Shown here: positions 14,742-22,209 of the stretch, piece by piece
How positions within the stretch are numbered: position 1 is the stretch's first letter
Layout: each line of letters opens with the position of its first letter
Assembly: GCA_001399705.1 (NCBI GenBank)
Contig: LJCR01000003.1
Location: forward strand, 1-24,190
DNA from: Kouleothrix aurantiaca
Lineage (GTDB): Bacteria > Chloroflexota > Chloroflexia > Chloroflexales > Roseiflexaceae
Length of the DNA: 24,190 nucleotides
Direction of reading: 5' to 3'
The notes under the pieces: generated by a model
Told to the model about the DNA's origin: nothing
The model's input: only the letters and a program-made list of their open reading frames with translations
Databases searched by the model: none
Made by a program: the position numbers and the translations under genes

Positions 14742-16301
14742 ATGACTTCTACTACTACGTCTCAAACCGTCAATATACGACCCGAGGTTAGCGTCTTATC
14801 GGTATTCCCGCACCTCAACTATAAACCTTGGTATGCAGTTGCGGAGTTTGTCGATAACGCTATACAAAGCTTCTTTACACACCGCCTGGCATTAGCAAAA
14901 GTAGAAGGAGAGCAATTCAGGCTCTCTGTTGATGTTAAGCTCAGCGTTGCTGATGGCGGCCAGATCGTTATTCGCGATAACGCGGCGGGTATTCAAAGTT
15001 CCGAATACCACCGCGCATTTAAAACTGCCGCAGTGCCTCGCGACCGCTCTGGTCTCTCCGAGTTTGGCGTTGGCATGAAGAGTGCGGCGTGTTGGTTTGC
15101 GAACGAATGGTCAGTGCGCACATCGGCACTCGGCGAAGATGTCGAGCGATTTATCACCTTTGATGTCACCACAATCGTTGAAAACTCTATTGAAGAGCTT
15201 ACCTTAAAAGAAGCTCCTGCCTCTTTCAACGATCACTTCACCGAAATCATCCTCCGAAATCTGCATAGCATACCGCAGGGTCGCACGGTTAGTAAGATTA
15301 AAGAACATCTTGCTAGTATTTACCGTATTTTTATCCGTGATGGATTAGTGCAGATAAAGTTTAACGATGACCTGCTTACCCACACTCAGCCAAATGTTTT
15401 AACGGCAAGCTTCTACAAAAATGAAGGCGAGCCACCGCAAGTGTGGCGAAAAGAGATTGCGCTTGATTTTGGGGAAGGGCAGCATGTCTATGGCTTTGCA
15501 GCTCTCCGCGAGACTGCGAGCACATCGGGCGCAGGCTTTGCTCTCTTTCGGCGAAATCGACTGATACAAGGCAGTGCTGACGACGGCTACAGGCCTGAAT
15601 ATATTTTCAAAAAAGCTAACAGCTTTATTTACCAGCGTCTCTTTGGCGAACTGCATGTCGAAGGGTTTGATGTTAGCCATACCAAAGATGGTATTCGCTG
15701 GGCAGAACATGAGGACATTTTCCTTGAATTCCTTAAAGAGAAGCTGAACGAAGAGCCACTACCTTTACTTGACCAAGCGGCGGGATACCGTGTTCGGCCC
15801 AAACAGACAGATTTAAAGAAGGGCGCACAAACCGCGCTGAACACAACAGCTCGCGTAATTGAGGAAGAAGTTCCTCCGGTAATTGAAGGGCAGCTCCAAA
15901 ACGAGCCAGAAGAGAACTCGCCGCCCTTGACGCTTCCTCAAGCGGCGGTTGCGACCGAGCGGGTAATCTCAATTGACTTTGCTGATAATCACTGGAAGGT
16001 AGTCATCGAACTGACTACTGACCCAGCCGTTGGAGATTGGCTCAGTATTTCGGATAGCCCAGCAGTTCAAAATAATAATGAACACGATGGCATGCGACAG
16101 CTAGAAATACGACTATCACTTGCCCACCCCTTTATGGACCGGTTTGCCGGACCAGAGCCTGAGCAGATAGAACCTCTTCTTCGCGTTGCCGCTGGTTTGG
16201 CACTTTCAGAAGTAACGGCGCGTGAGGGTGGTGTCCGGCGAGTTGGCACTGTTCGTCGTTATCTCAATGAACTGCTACGTGAAGCCTTATCAAAACCATA
16301 A
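14742..16301 (+). CDS. GHKL ATPase, MORC-like (519 aa)
   Basis: An ATP-binding protein of the Hsp90/MutL/MORC (GHKL) fold. The N box is E35-FVDNA with E35 and N39, the G1 box is a variant IRDNAAG (residues 77-83) and the G2 box is SEFGVGMKSAACWF (from about 107) with the conserved Lys at 113. Downstream is a second alpha/beta part of S5 type (around FRRNRLIQGS), then a charged, Pro/Glu-rich linker (about residues 370-405) and a C-terminal domain of about 110 residues. GHKL proteins dimerise on ATP and clamp DNA, so this subunit likely senses DNA or gates the nuclease. It begins 13 bp after the methylase, with AAGAAGGG upstream. It is not a histidine kinase, since no H box or receiver is present. 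Confidence 0.9.
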   Translation: MTSTTTSQTVNIRPEVSVLSVFPHLNYKPWYAVAEFVDNAIQSFFTHRLALAKVEGEQFRLSVDVKLSVADGGQIVIRDNAAGIQSSEYHRAFKTAAVPRDRSGLSEFGVGMKSAACWFANEWSVRTSALGEDVERFITFDVTTIVENSIEELTLKEAPASFNDHFTEIILRNLHSIPQGRTVSKIKEHLASIYRIFIRDGLVQIKFNDDLLTHTQPNVLTASFYKNEGEPPQVWRKEIALDFGEGQHVYGFAALRETASTSGAGFALFRRNRLIQGSADDGYRPEYIFKKANSFIYQRLFGELHVEGFDVSHTKDGIRWAEHEDIFLEFLKEKLNEEPLPLLDQAAGYRVRPKQTDLKKGAQTALNTTARVIEEEVPPVIEGQLQNEPEENSPPLTLPQAAVATERVISIDFADNHWKVVIELTTDPAVGDWLSISDSPAVQNNNEHDGMRQLEIRLSLAHPFMDRFAGPEPEQIEPLLRVAAGLALSEVTAREGGVRRVGTVRRYLNELLREALSKP

Positions 16302-16339
16302 TTCTGTAACCGCTCCTACTAGCTTTTAAGAGGCATACA

Positions 16340-18571
16340 ATGTCTGCTACACCAAATAGCCTCAATGCGAAACCCGAGACTGTACGTGTCATCTCAACTC
16401 CTTCGGGAACGCTAGAGACCTGGTCTCCTAGCGCCGGCAAAGAAACCATTGACCTACTTAACGAGCTTAAGTTACCTGACCAGGAGAGCCGAGATAGGCT
16501 TCTTGAAGAAGCCCTCGCTATTCTTCAAAGATGCGTTGCTCCAGATGTCGCGTCGGGGAGTAAAACAGGACTTGCCGTTGGCTATGTGCAGAGCGGTAAA
16601 ACCATGTCGTTTACCATTGTTACTGCGCTGGCCCGTGATAACGGATACCCTATTGTCATCGTTATTGGCGGGATATCCATACCTCTTTTTACTCAGTCAG
16701 AAGAACGTCTTGAGAAAGACCTGCGCCTGAAGGTGCGACCTGATAGAAAATGGAAATACCTATCTAACCCTGGCATAGCACAAAGACAGAGCATTGAAAG
16801 TTCTCTGGCTGAGTGGAAAGACCCTACAGTACCCTTTTCCGAGAAACAAACCGTACTTATCACGGTCATGAAAAATCATACGCACCTTAATAACCTTAAT
16901 AAGTTACTTGAGAAGTTAAATCTCAATCAAGTACCTGTATTAGTTATAGACGATGAGGCTGACCAAGCAGGGTTAAATGCGGGAGTAAACAAAGGTCAGC
17001 AAACAACCACCTATCGTCGTCTGATTAAAATGCGCTCGCTTTTGAAAAACCACTCATTCTTGCAATATACTGCAACTCCGCAGGCTCCTCTCTTGATAAA
17101 CCTTATTGATGTCCTATCACCCAATTTTACGCAAGTGCTTACACCAGGAAAAGATTATACCGGGGGGAAAAACTTTTTTGGTGGCAACATGGAGCTTGTA
17201 CGCATTATTCCTACATCGGATATTCCACCAAGAAACGGCTCACTCCCCGAGCCTCCTCAGAGTCTTCAGTATGCAATGATGCTTTTTTATCTTGGTGTTG
17301 CCTCAGCGTATGCTCAAGGTGAGCTAAAAGGTAATCGTTCGATGATGGTACACCCCTCCCAAAAGACTCTGCCTCATGCGGAGTATGTCAATTGGGTGAG
17401 GAAAACCCAGAAGCTTTTTTTGGATACACTTCAGTTAAGCCCAGGCGATCCAGACCGTGCCGACCTCGTCGCTGATTTCTCAGAGGCGTACAAAGACTTG
17501 CAGGCGACGGTTGTTGACTTACCTGATTTTGACACGCTCCTCAAAAAGCTTGCGCGTGCTATCCGCGCAACTCTCATCACGGAGGTAAACTCTAAACATA
17601 AAGACGGCACGCCTCAAGTAAAGTGGAAAAACGACTACTCTCATATTCTAGTTGGCGGCCAGGCGATGGACCGGGGGTTTACCGTTGAGGGACTAACAAT
17701 AACCTACATGCCACGCGGTTTAGGTACTCGCACTGCTGACACTATTCAGCAGCGAGCGCGATTTTTTGGATATAAACAGGACTATGTCGGATACTGCCGG
17801 GTGTTTGTAGAAAATGATACCCGCGACGCATTTAGGGCGTATGTAACTCACGAGGAAGATATCCGCTCACGGCTTACCGATCACAGCAATACCAATAAGC
17901 CGCTCTCGGAATGGAAGCGAGCGTTTTTTCTCGACCCCGGGCTGAAGCCGACAAGAAAAAGCGTGCTTGACCTAGCATATCTTCAGGATGACTATAGTGA
18001 TGATTGGTTTGAGCCTGACTCACCACACGATAATCCTGAAGCTGTCGTCTCTAATCGAGTGGTTGTAAAAGAGTTTCTTGCAAAGCTCACTTTGGTGGAT
18101 GATGAAGGTCATAAAGACCGAACACCTATACAAAGGCATAAGGTAGTCCGTAATGTGCCGCTTAAGGAAACAATGGAGCAATTGCTTGCTCAGTTGCGGG
18201 TCACAAGACTAAGCGATTCACAGCGTTTTACCGGCATAATGCTGCAAATAGAAAGATTTCTGGATGACAATCCAGAAGCAACGAGCACCATCTATCACAT
18301 AAGTGGTGGAATAGAACGAGAGCGAGCCGTTGACGCTCAAGGCAAAATTCCCACCCTCTTTCAAGGCCCGCATCCCGATAAAAAGGGTGCTATTTACCCA
18401 GGTGACCGTAATATACGGGACGTGAGGGAACTAACAATACAAATCCATAATTTACGAATTAAAGAGGGTGATGATGAATACCCAGGAGTACCAGCTATTG
18501 CGGTGTGGGTACCAGCGGCAATGTCTAACCCTTGGCTCAGTCAAAACCAGGGCGGTACAAATAAGGTGTAG
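16340..18571 (+). CDS. Z1-domain superfamily II helicase (743 aa)
   Basis: A large ATP-dependent DNA translocase of the Z1 type. Walker A is GYVQSGKT at residues 81-88, motif II is DDEAD at 204-208, motif III is YTATP at 243-247, motif V lies around GQAMDRGFTVEG (440-451), and motif VI is QQRARFFGY at 470-478. The N-terminal 70 residues and the region after about 500 are family-specific. Z1 helicases occur almost only in predicted restriction systems next to MORC-like ATPases. AAGAGG precedes the ATG. The next gene starts at the base after its stop. It is the motor that would move along or remodel target DNA for the nuclease. Confidence 0.93.
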   Translation: MSATPNSLNAKPETVRVISTPSGTLETWSPSAGKETIDLLNELKLPDQESRDRLLEEALAILQRCVAPDVASGSKTGLAVGYVQSGKTMSFTIVTALARDNGYPIVIVIGGISIPLFTQSEERLEKDLRLKVRPDRKWKYLSNPGIAQRQSIESSLAEWKDPTVPFSEKQTVLITVMKNHTHLNNLNKLLEKLNLNQVPVLVIDDEADQAGLNAGVNKGQQTTTYRRLIKMRSLLKNHSFLQYTATPQAPLLINLIDVLSPNFTQVLTPGKDYTGGKNFFGGNMELVRIIPTSDIPPRNGSLPEPPQSLQYAMMLFYLGVASAYAQGELKGNRSMMVHPSQKTLPHAEYVNWVRKTQKLFLDTLQLSPGDPDRADLVADFSEAYKDLQATVVDLPDFDTLLKKLARAIRATLITEVNSKHKDGTPQVKWKNDYSHILVGGQAMDRGFTVEGLTITYMPRGLGTRTADTIQQRARFFGYKQDYVGYCRVFVENDTRDAFRAYVTHEEDIRSRLTDHSNTNKPLSEWKRAFFLDPGLKPTRKSVLDLAYLQDDYSDDWFEPDSPHDNPEAVVSNRVVVKEFLAKLTLVDDEGHKDRTPIQRHKVVRNVPLKETMEQLLAQLRVTRLSDSQRFTGIMLQIERFLDDNPEATSTIYHISGGIERERAVDAQGKIPTLFQGPHPDKKGAIYPGDRNIRDVRELTIQIHNLRIKEGDDEYPGVPAIAVWVPAAMSNPWLSQNQGGTNKV

Positions 18572-19576
18572 ATGATGATTGAGCTGGACACTCTCTTTGA
18601 GAACTTAACGCGGCCGGTTGCTGATGCACAGCAAGATGTCTTATATTCGGCAATTAGTATACCCGGTTATGAGCCGCATCGACTTGCAAAAGATCACGAA
18701 GGGGCTCCTGCGCTACTGATAGCAACCAGGGGAGCGCCTCGTCAATATTCGGCAACGCGTATCAGCTTAGAGCATCTTCAGGTACTGCACAACGCAGAGT
18801 GTGTCATATCTGGGGAGCACGGACTGCGTGAAACAGGCCGATTTAGTATAGTTCGCTGCGCTACCAGTGACACCCTAATTCAGCGACATTTTCTTCGTAT
18901 GCTCGTTGGAGTGCTTGGTGTGCTTGGACAGGAGCCAAGTCCCGAGGAAGTATCAAGGGCAATTAATAACCTTGTCGAGTTATTCCGAGTTATGGTTGAA
19001 CCTGCTCGTAAAACCGTTCAAGGGTTTTGGGCAGAACTCTTGGTAATTGCTTCTTCGACAGAGCCGATATTACTACTCGACGCTTGGCACACTACCCCGC
19101 ATGATGTCTATGATTTTAACTCGGGTCATCAGCGGCTAGAGGTCAAAAGTGCGCGCGGTCGGCAGCGTCAGCATCACTTTGCGCTCACTCAGTTGACACC
19201 TCCTGAAGGGGCGCGGGTTATTATAGCTTCAATGCTCGTAGAGCCTGCCGGAGCAGGGGTATCGATTGCAGACCTACTTGGTGAAATCCGTACCAGAATT
19301 AACGTAAGACCAGACCTCCTCATTAGACTGGAGCAGATAGTCTACGCTACGCTTGGTGAGACCTGGCGGCGAGCATTTGAAATGCAATTTGACCGCGAGC
19401 TTGCACAGCAGTCTTTGAAGTTTTTTGACGCGGCAAAGATACCTGCTGTTTCCCTTGCTTTCCCCGCAAGTGTGAGTGATGTTCACTTTAAATCCGACCT
19501 TAGCAACATTCCAAGCCTTCCAAAACAAAGTCTCCGCTCAGCAGGAGAGTTATTTCTTGCAGCCCTTCCTCGTTAA
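18572..19576 (+). CDS. PD-(D/E)XK nuclease, DUF4420 type (334 aa)
   Basis: Predicted DNA endonuclease of the restriction-endonuclease fold. The active-site pattern is visible: E155 in GFWAELLVIA, D181 in VYDFNSGHQ, and E190-V-K192 in RLEVKSARG, followed by a Gln/His-rich strand (QRQHHFALTQL). The N-terminal 140 residues are a separate domain likely to contact the partners. Length is usual for the family (PD-(D/E)XK motif protein, Pfam DUF4420). The ATG is directly after the helicase stop, with another ATG one codon on, and its ribosome binding site lies within the helicase gene, so translation is coupled. It is the cutting subunit of the system. Its stop is 2 bp from that of the convergent S-4TM gene. 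Confidence 0.88.
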   Translation: MMIELDTLFENLTRPVADAQQDVLYSAISIPGYEPHRLAKDHEGAPALLIATRGAPRQYSATRISLEHLQVLHNAECVISGEHGLRETGRFSIVRCATSDTLIQRHFLRMLVGVLGVLGQEPSPEEVSRAINNLVELFRVMVEPARKTVQGFWAELLVIASSTEPILLLDAWHTTPHDVYDFNSGHQRLEVKSARGRQRQHHFALTQLTPPEGARVIIASMLVEPAGAGVSIADLLGEIRTRINVRPDLLIRLEQIVYATLGETWRRAFEMQFDRELAQQSLKFFDAAKIPAVSLAFPASVSDVHFKSDLSNIPSLPKQSLRSAGELFLAALPR

Positions 19577-19578
19577 AG

Positions 19579-20415
19579 CTACGACTGTGTCGCTCGTTGA
19601 TCCCACAACTCATTCAGTTCTTTCTGCTTCATTTTCCATAGCCACTCTGGCAAGAGCGGGGAACCTGCTCGCGCGATGTGATAATCATGGACAACCTTGA
19701 TAGCCTCGCTCTCAGTGAGGTCAGGTTTATCCTTAAGGGAGTGCGCCTTATCCTCCGCCCACTCAGCTGCATACGCCAGCCGGTTGTAGTCATCTGCCAA
19801 GCGAATATATCCACCAGAGAATACAAAGGCGATAACTGAGATTGTAACCTTGGCAATGTTGTTTGCCGTGGTCTGGCTGAGCGCGCTTTGAAGCGATACT
19901 ATCAGGATAATAATCGCAACGCCAACCACGGCACAGCTAAAGATTGCTGCATACCACGCCATAGGTCGAGCCTGATGCTTTGTCCACCAGGCGCTTTCTT
20001 CAAGGTTTTGTAGAAGCCGACGCGGGGACGGTGGCTCCTGAGATGAGAAATAATTTTCTGGAAGCCCTGCCGTCTTCTCAGCCTGTTGCTTAACTCGCTT
20101 CGGAAGCGTTGCTATGATATCAGAGATTTCGCGAGGTTTGATTGCCCAGTCTAGCCCCTTCGCCATTTCTATTTTTCTAAGAATCGAGTTTGCCGTACTT
20201 TTCAGTCGGTCTGAGTACCATTGTGCCAAAGGTTGAGCAATGGTCAGTATGACTGCAAAAAATGCCAAAACCCCGGCATTAGCAGTAATAAATAAGGCCA
20301 CAGCATTTATAACAACGATAAGGAAGCGGCACAGCGATGCAGTGGTCCACCAAAATTTGGTGTAGCTAAACTGTGCCTTCATAAGTGCTTCGACGTTTAT
20401 ATTTGGTTGTTTCAT
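19579..20415 (-). CDS. S-4TM membrane effector of CBASS (278 aa)
   Basis: SMODS-associating 4TM effector. Two helix pairs lie at about residues 27-43 and 47-64 and at 152-174 and 186-204, separated by a charged cytoplasmic segment. The C-terminus has the family-typical AGSPLLPEWLWKMKQKELNELW. Such proteins are thought to open or damage the inner membrane when bound by the cyclic nucleotide from the partner CD-NTase, killing the infected cell. The frame is open to 20475, overlapping the upstream gene, but the ATG at 20415 has GGAG upstream and lies 20 bp after the CD-NTase stop, so I chose it. The two genes form one operon. Confidence 0.85.
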   Translation of the reverse strand: MKQPNINVEALMKAQFSYTKFWWTTASLCRFLIVVINAVALFITANAGVLAFFAVILTIAQPLAQWYSDRLKSTANSILRKIEMAKGLDWAIKPREISDIIATLPKRVKQQAEKTAGLPENYFSSQEPPSPRRLLQNLEESAWWTKHQARPMAWYAAIFSCAVVGVAIIILIVSLQSALSQTTANNIAKVTISVIAFVFSGGYIRLADDYNRLAYAAEWAEDKAHSLKDKPDLTESEAIKVVHDYHIARAGSPLLPEWLWKMKQKELNELWDQRATQS

Positions 20416-20435
20416 ATAACTACCGTTCTCAACTC

Positions 20436-21434
20436 CTAACCGTAAGAAGGAAAGTCGTGGAATATGGCCTTCCACCAGTCAAAGGCCGCTTTATGGTCAT
20501 CTTTGCGCTCTTTCTCCAGCGCGTTGTTCGCCCATCCAGACATCTTTGCCGAGATAGTATTAACCTTATTTCGTACATCCCATGAGAGTCCCTCATCTAA
20601 GTTGGGTCCTAGCTGTTTGGGGTCGGCGCAACTAAATTGTATTGACGAAGCAAGCACTGCAAAAGCAGTTGGTATACTTCCTCGAATTCCCTGTAAGGGA
20701 TTGTAACTTACGAATCCGTTTATAAGTATGGTTTCAAGTAAATATGAGCTGATAGTTGGAACATCATAATATCGAGCATTCCAATGTTTGATTATCCTAA
20801 TAATCGGAATAAGGTTTTTGTTATGATATTGATTGGCGTCGGTAATTGCTTTCTTGTCGCGACGAGGATCGGTTCTTGTCCAGCGCCCATAGCCATCTGG
20901 AATTAAGTAATGCGAAATACCTCCCATGTTATCTCCTATTGGGAAGGCGGGAACAACATCAAACGCCCAAGGGTATGAGGCTAATTTTAGGACGACCGCA
21001 ACATTATTTCGTTTTATGTCAGCCTTTTGATAGTTTGGTACTTTTGATAAGGAATCCTTAATCTTATTCAAAATCCTGGTTGAGTTAAGATATGCGTCAT
21101 TGTCATTTGTATATCTATATAAAGGAGAGGACGAGTCTGAAATGAGAATGGAATAGGTATAGCCACTATAATACTCTTGAACTGTATGTTTACCATTTAA
21201 TAGAAGTAGCATATCAATGTCATTGAGCGGGCGTACTTTTGTTTTTCGCGCAAAAGAACCATAGGGCATATATCCTCCATAAAGCGGAGGAAAGTATGCA
21301 TCGCCGGAAGCAATTGAGGAGATTTGCTCCTTAAGATAATCGCGGCTTCTGAGTGCCTTGTCTGTCTCGTCTGGATCTAAATCGACGACGTTCTCGCGAA
21401 AGTAGGTGAAAGCACTTGGAACAGTTGTCGGCAT
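20436..21434 (-). CDS. CD-NTase (SMODS nucleotidyltransferase) of CBASS (332 aa)
   Basis: A cGAS/DncV-like nucleotidyltransferase, which makes a cyclic di- or trinucleotide alarm signal on phage infection. The active site is intact: G59-S60 in YGSFARKT, the metal pair D72 and D74 in NDIDM, and the third acid D159 in AFDVVPAF. The family name SMODS covers this domain. GAGG lies upstream of the ATG, and a TATACT -10 box lies at 21450-21455. The gene is AT-richer than its neighbours, which suggests separate transfer. There is no ubiquitin-like Cap2/Cap3 pair or HORMA/TRIP13 regulator, so this would be a minimal type I CBASS. The nucleotide product cannot be predicted here. Confidence 0.9.
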   Translation of the reverse strand: MPTTVPSAFTYFRENVVDLDPDETDKALRSRDYLKEQISSIASGDAYFPPLYGGYMPYGSFARKTKVRPLNDIDMLLLLNGKHTVQEYYSGYTYSILISDSSSPLYRYTNDNDAYLNSTRILNKIKDSLSKVPNYQKADIKRNNVAVVLKLASYPWAFDVVPAFPIGDNMGGISHYLIPDGYGRWTRTDPRRDKKAITDANQYHNKNLIPIIRIIKHWNARYYDVPTISSYLLETILINGFVSYNPLQGIRGSIPTAFAVLASSIQFSCADPKQLGPNLDEGLSWDVRNKVNTISAKMSGWANNALEKERKDDHKAAFDWWKAIFHDFPSYG

Positions 21435-21580
21435 TTTCTGGACCTCTTCAGTATATAGTTAAAATCTCCGATTGCATGTAGCACTTAGTGGTACAGGCGT
21501 GCTAAAAATACCCGAATTCTTTTGAATAGTCAAGCTCGATATCTTCGCCTAACGCTCAAACACCAATCAGCTTCGCATAA

Positions 21581-21608
21581 TTGACACTGTAACGCAAAGT
21601 GTTACAAT
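21581..21608 (+). promoter_or_regulatory. Promoter and operator of the BrnTA pair
   Basis: TTGACA (21581-21586), a 16-bp spacer and TACAAT (21603-21608) form a near-consensus sigma-70-type promoter. The inverted repeat TGTAAC-N7-GTTACA (21588-21606) covers the spacer and -10 box, as expected for an autorepressor site. Transcription should start at about 21615, only 1-3 bases from the ATG at 21617, so the mRNA is leaderless or nearly so. Confidence 0.7.
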
Positions 21609-21616
21609 GACATTAT

Positions 21617-21907
21617 ATGCTTATTGAACGCCTTATTTGGGACACTTGGAACCGAGATCATATCGCTCAGCACGACGTAACACCCGAGGAAGTTGAGCAG
21701 GTAATCAGTAACGAGTATGTATTCTTTCCCAGCTACAAGGGGCGGGTTGTTGTTATTGGACTGACCGATACTGGAAGGGCGTTGCATATCACCCTGGCGA
21801 CACACGGAGTAGAGACGTATTACGTCGTTACAGCTCGGGTCGCAGACCGCAAGGAGCGAGCATATTATCAGAAATACAAAGATGAACAACAGGAGGTGAG
21901 TGTATGA
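21617..21907 (+). CDS. brnT: BrnT-family toxin (96 aa)
   Basis: Type II toxin of the BrnT (DUF497) family, RelE-fold ribonucleases that stop translation. The start MLIERLIWDTWNRDHIAQHD and the following VTPEEVEQVI match the family pattern (W-D-x-x-N-x-x-H-x-x-x-H, then TPEEVE), and the core RVVVIGLTDTGRALHIT and the late RVADRKERAYY are the usual strand and basic segment. Length is normal. It overlaps the antitoxin start by 4 bases (ATGA), the typical toxin-first brnTA layout. A strong promoter with an inverted repeat lies just upstream. It may stabilise the island in the host. Confidence 0.9.
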   Translation: MLIERLIWDTWNRDHIAQHDVTPEEVEQVISNEYVFFPSYKGRVVVIGLTDTGRALHITLATHGVETYYVVTARVADRKERAYYQKYKDEQQEVSV

Positions 21908-22197
21908 CAGACAGTAGCGTTACCAAAAAAGATAGAGTACCTGCTTTCAAAACTATTGAGGAAGAGGCTAAATTTTGGGACACTCATAGCGTCCTAGATT
22001 ATCTGGATGAATTTGAGCAGCCTCAATTCGTCTCAAAAAAGAAGCAATCCCAGGGGATCACTGTCCGCTTTGAACCGGAAACACTGGCAGAGCTGCGCGC
22101 CTATGCGCAAGAGCAGGGGATTGGGCCGACAACCCTAATGCGTATGTGGGTTTTAGAACGCCTTAAAGTAGTGAAACGGCAGCACTTCGGAAAGTAA
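21904..22197 (+). CDS. brnA: BrnA-like CopG/ribbon-helix-helix antitoxin (97 aa)
   Basis: Partner of the BrnT toxin. The N-terminal half is acidic and probably flexible (FKTIEEEAKFWDTHSVLDYLDEF), the part that would wrap the toxin. The C-terminal half is a ribbon-helix-helix DNA-binding domain (GITVRFEPETLAELRAYAQE, then GIGPTTLMRMWVLERL), which would dimerise on the inverted repeat at 21588-21606 and repress the operon. It belongs to the CopG-antitoxin type found with BrnT. The gene overlaps the toxin by 4 bases with its ribosome binding site (AGGAGG) inside the toxin gene. Its stop lies 12 bp from the stop of the next convergent gene. Confidence 0.87.
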   Translation: MTDSSVTKKDRVPAFKTIEEEAKFWDTHSVLDYLDEFEQPQFVSKKKQSQGITVRFEPETLAELRAYAQEQGIGPTTLMRMWVLERLKVVKRQHFGK

Positions 22198-22209
22198 TAG
22201 GTCATTCGA

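Larger units (their letters stand above)
13307..19576 (+). other. Four-gene MORC/Z1-type modification-restriction operon
   Basis: Four genes in one direction: cytosine methyltransferase, GHKL ATPase, Z1 helicase and PD-(D/E)XK nuclease. The gaps are 13, 38 and 0 bp, so this is one transcript. The gene set matches operons predicted by comparative genomics to be restriction systems built around MORC-like ATPases and Z1 helicases (Iyer, Abhiman and Aravind). The AIPR-domain gene often seen in relatives is absent here. All catalytic motifs look intact, so the system is probably functional. Confidence 0.8.

Noticed and set aside
13307..19576. Assignment of the operon as BREX or DISARM
   Set aside because: No PglX/PglZ/BrxC genes for BREX and no DrmA/DrmB/DrmC genes for DISARM; the Z1 helicase and DUF4420 nuclease fit the MORC/Z1 type.
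20416..20475. A 20-residue N-terminal extension of the S-4TM effector overlapping the CD-NTase gene
   Set aside because: The ATG at 20415 has a GGAG element and gives the expected family start; the extension is only the open frame running into the upstream gene.
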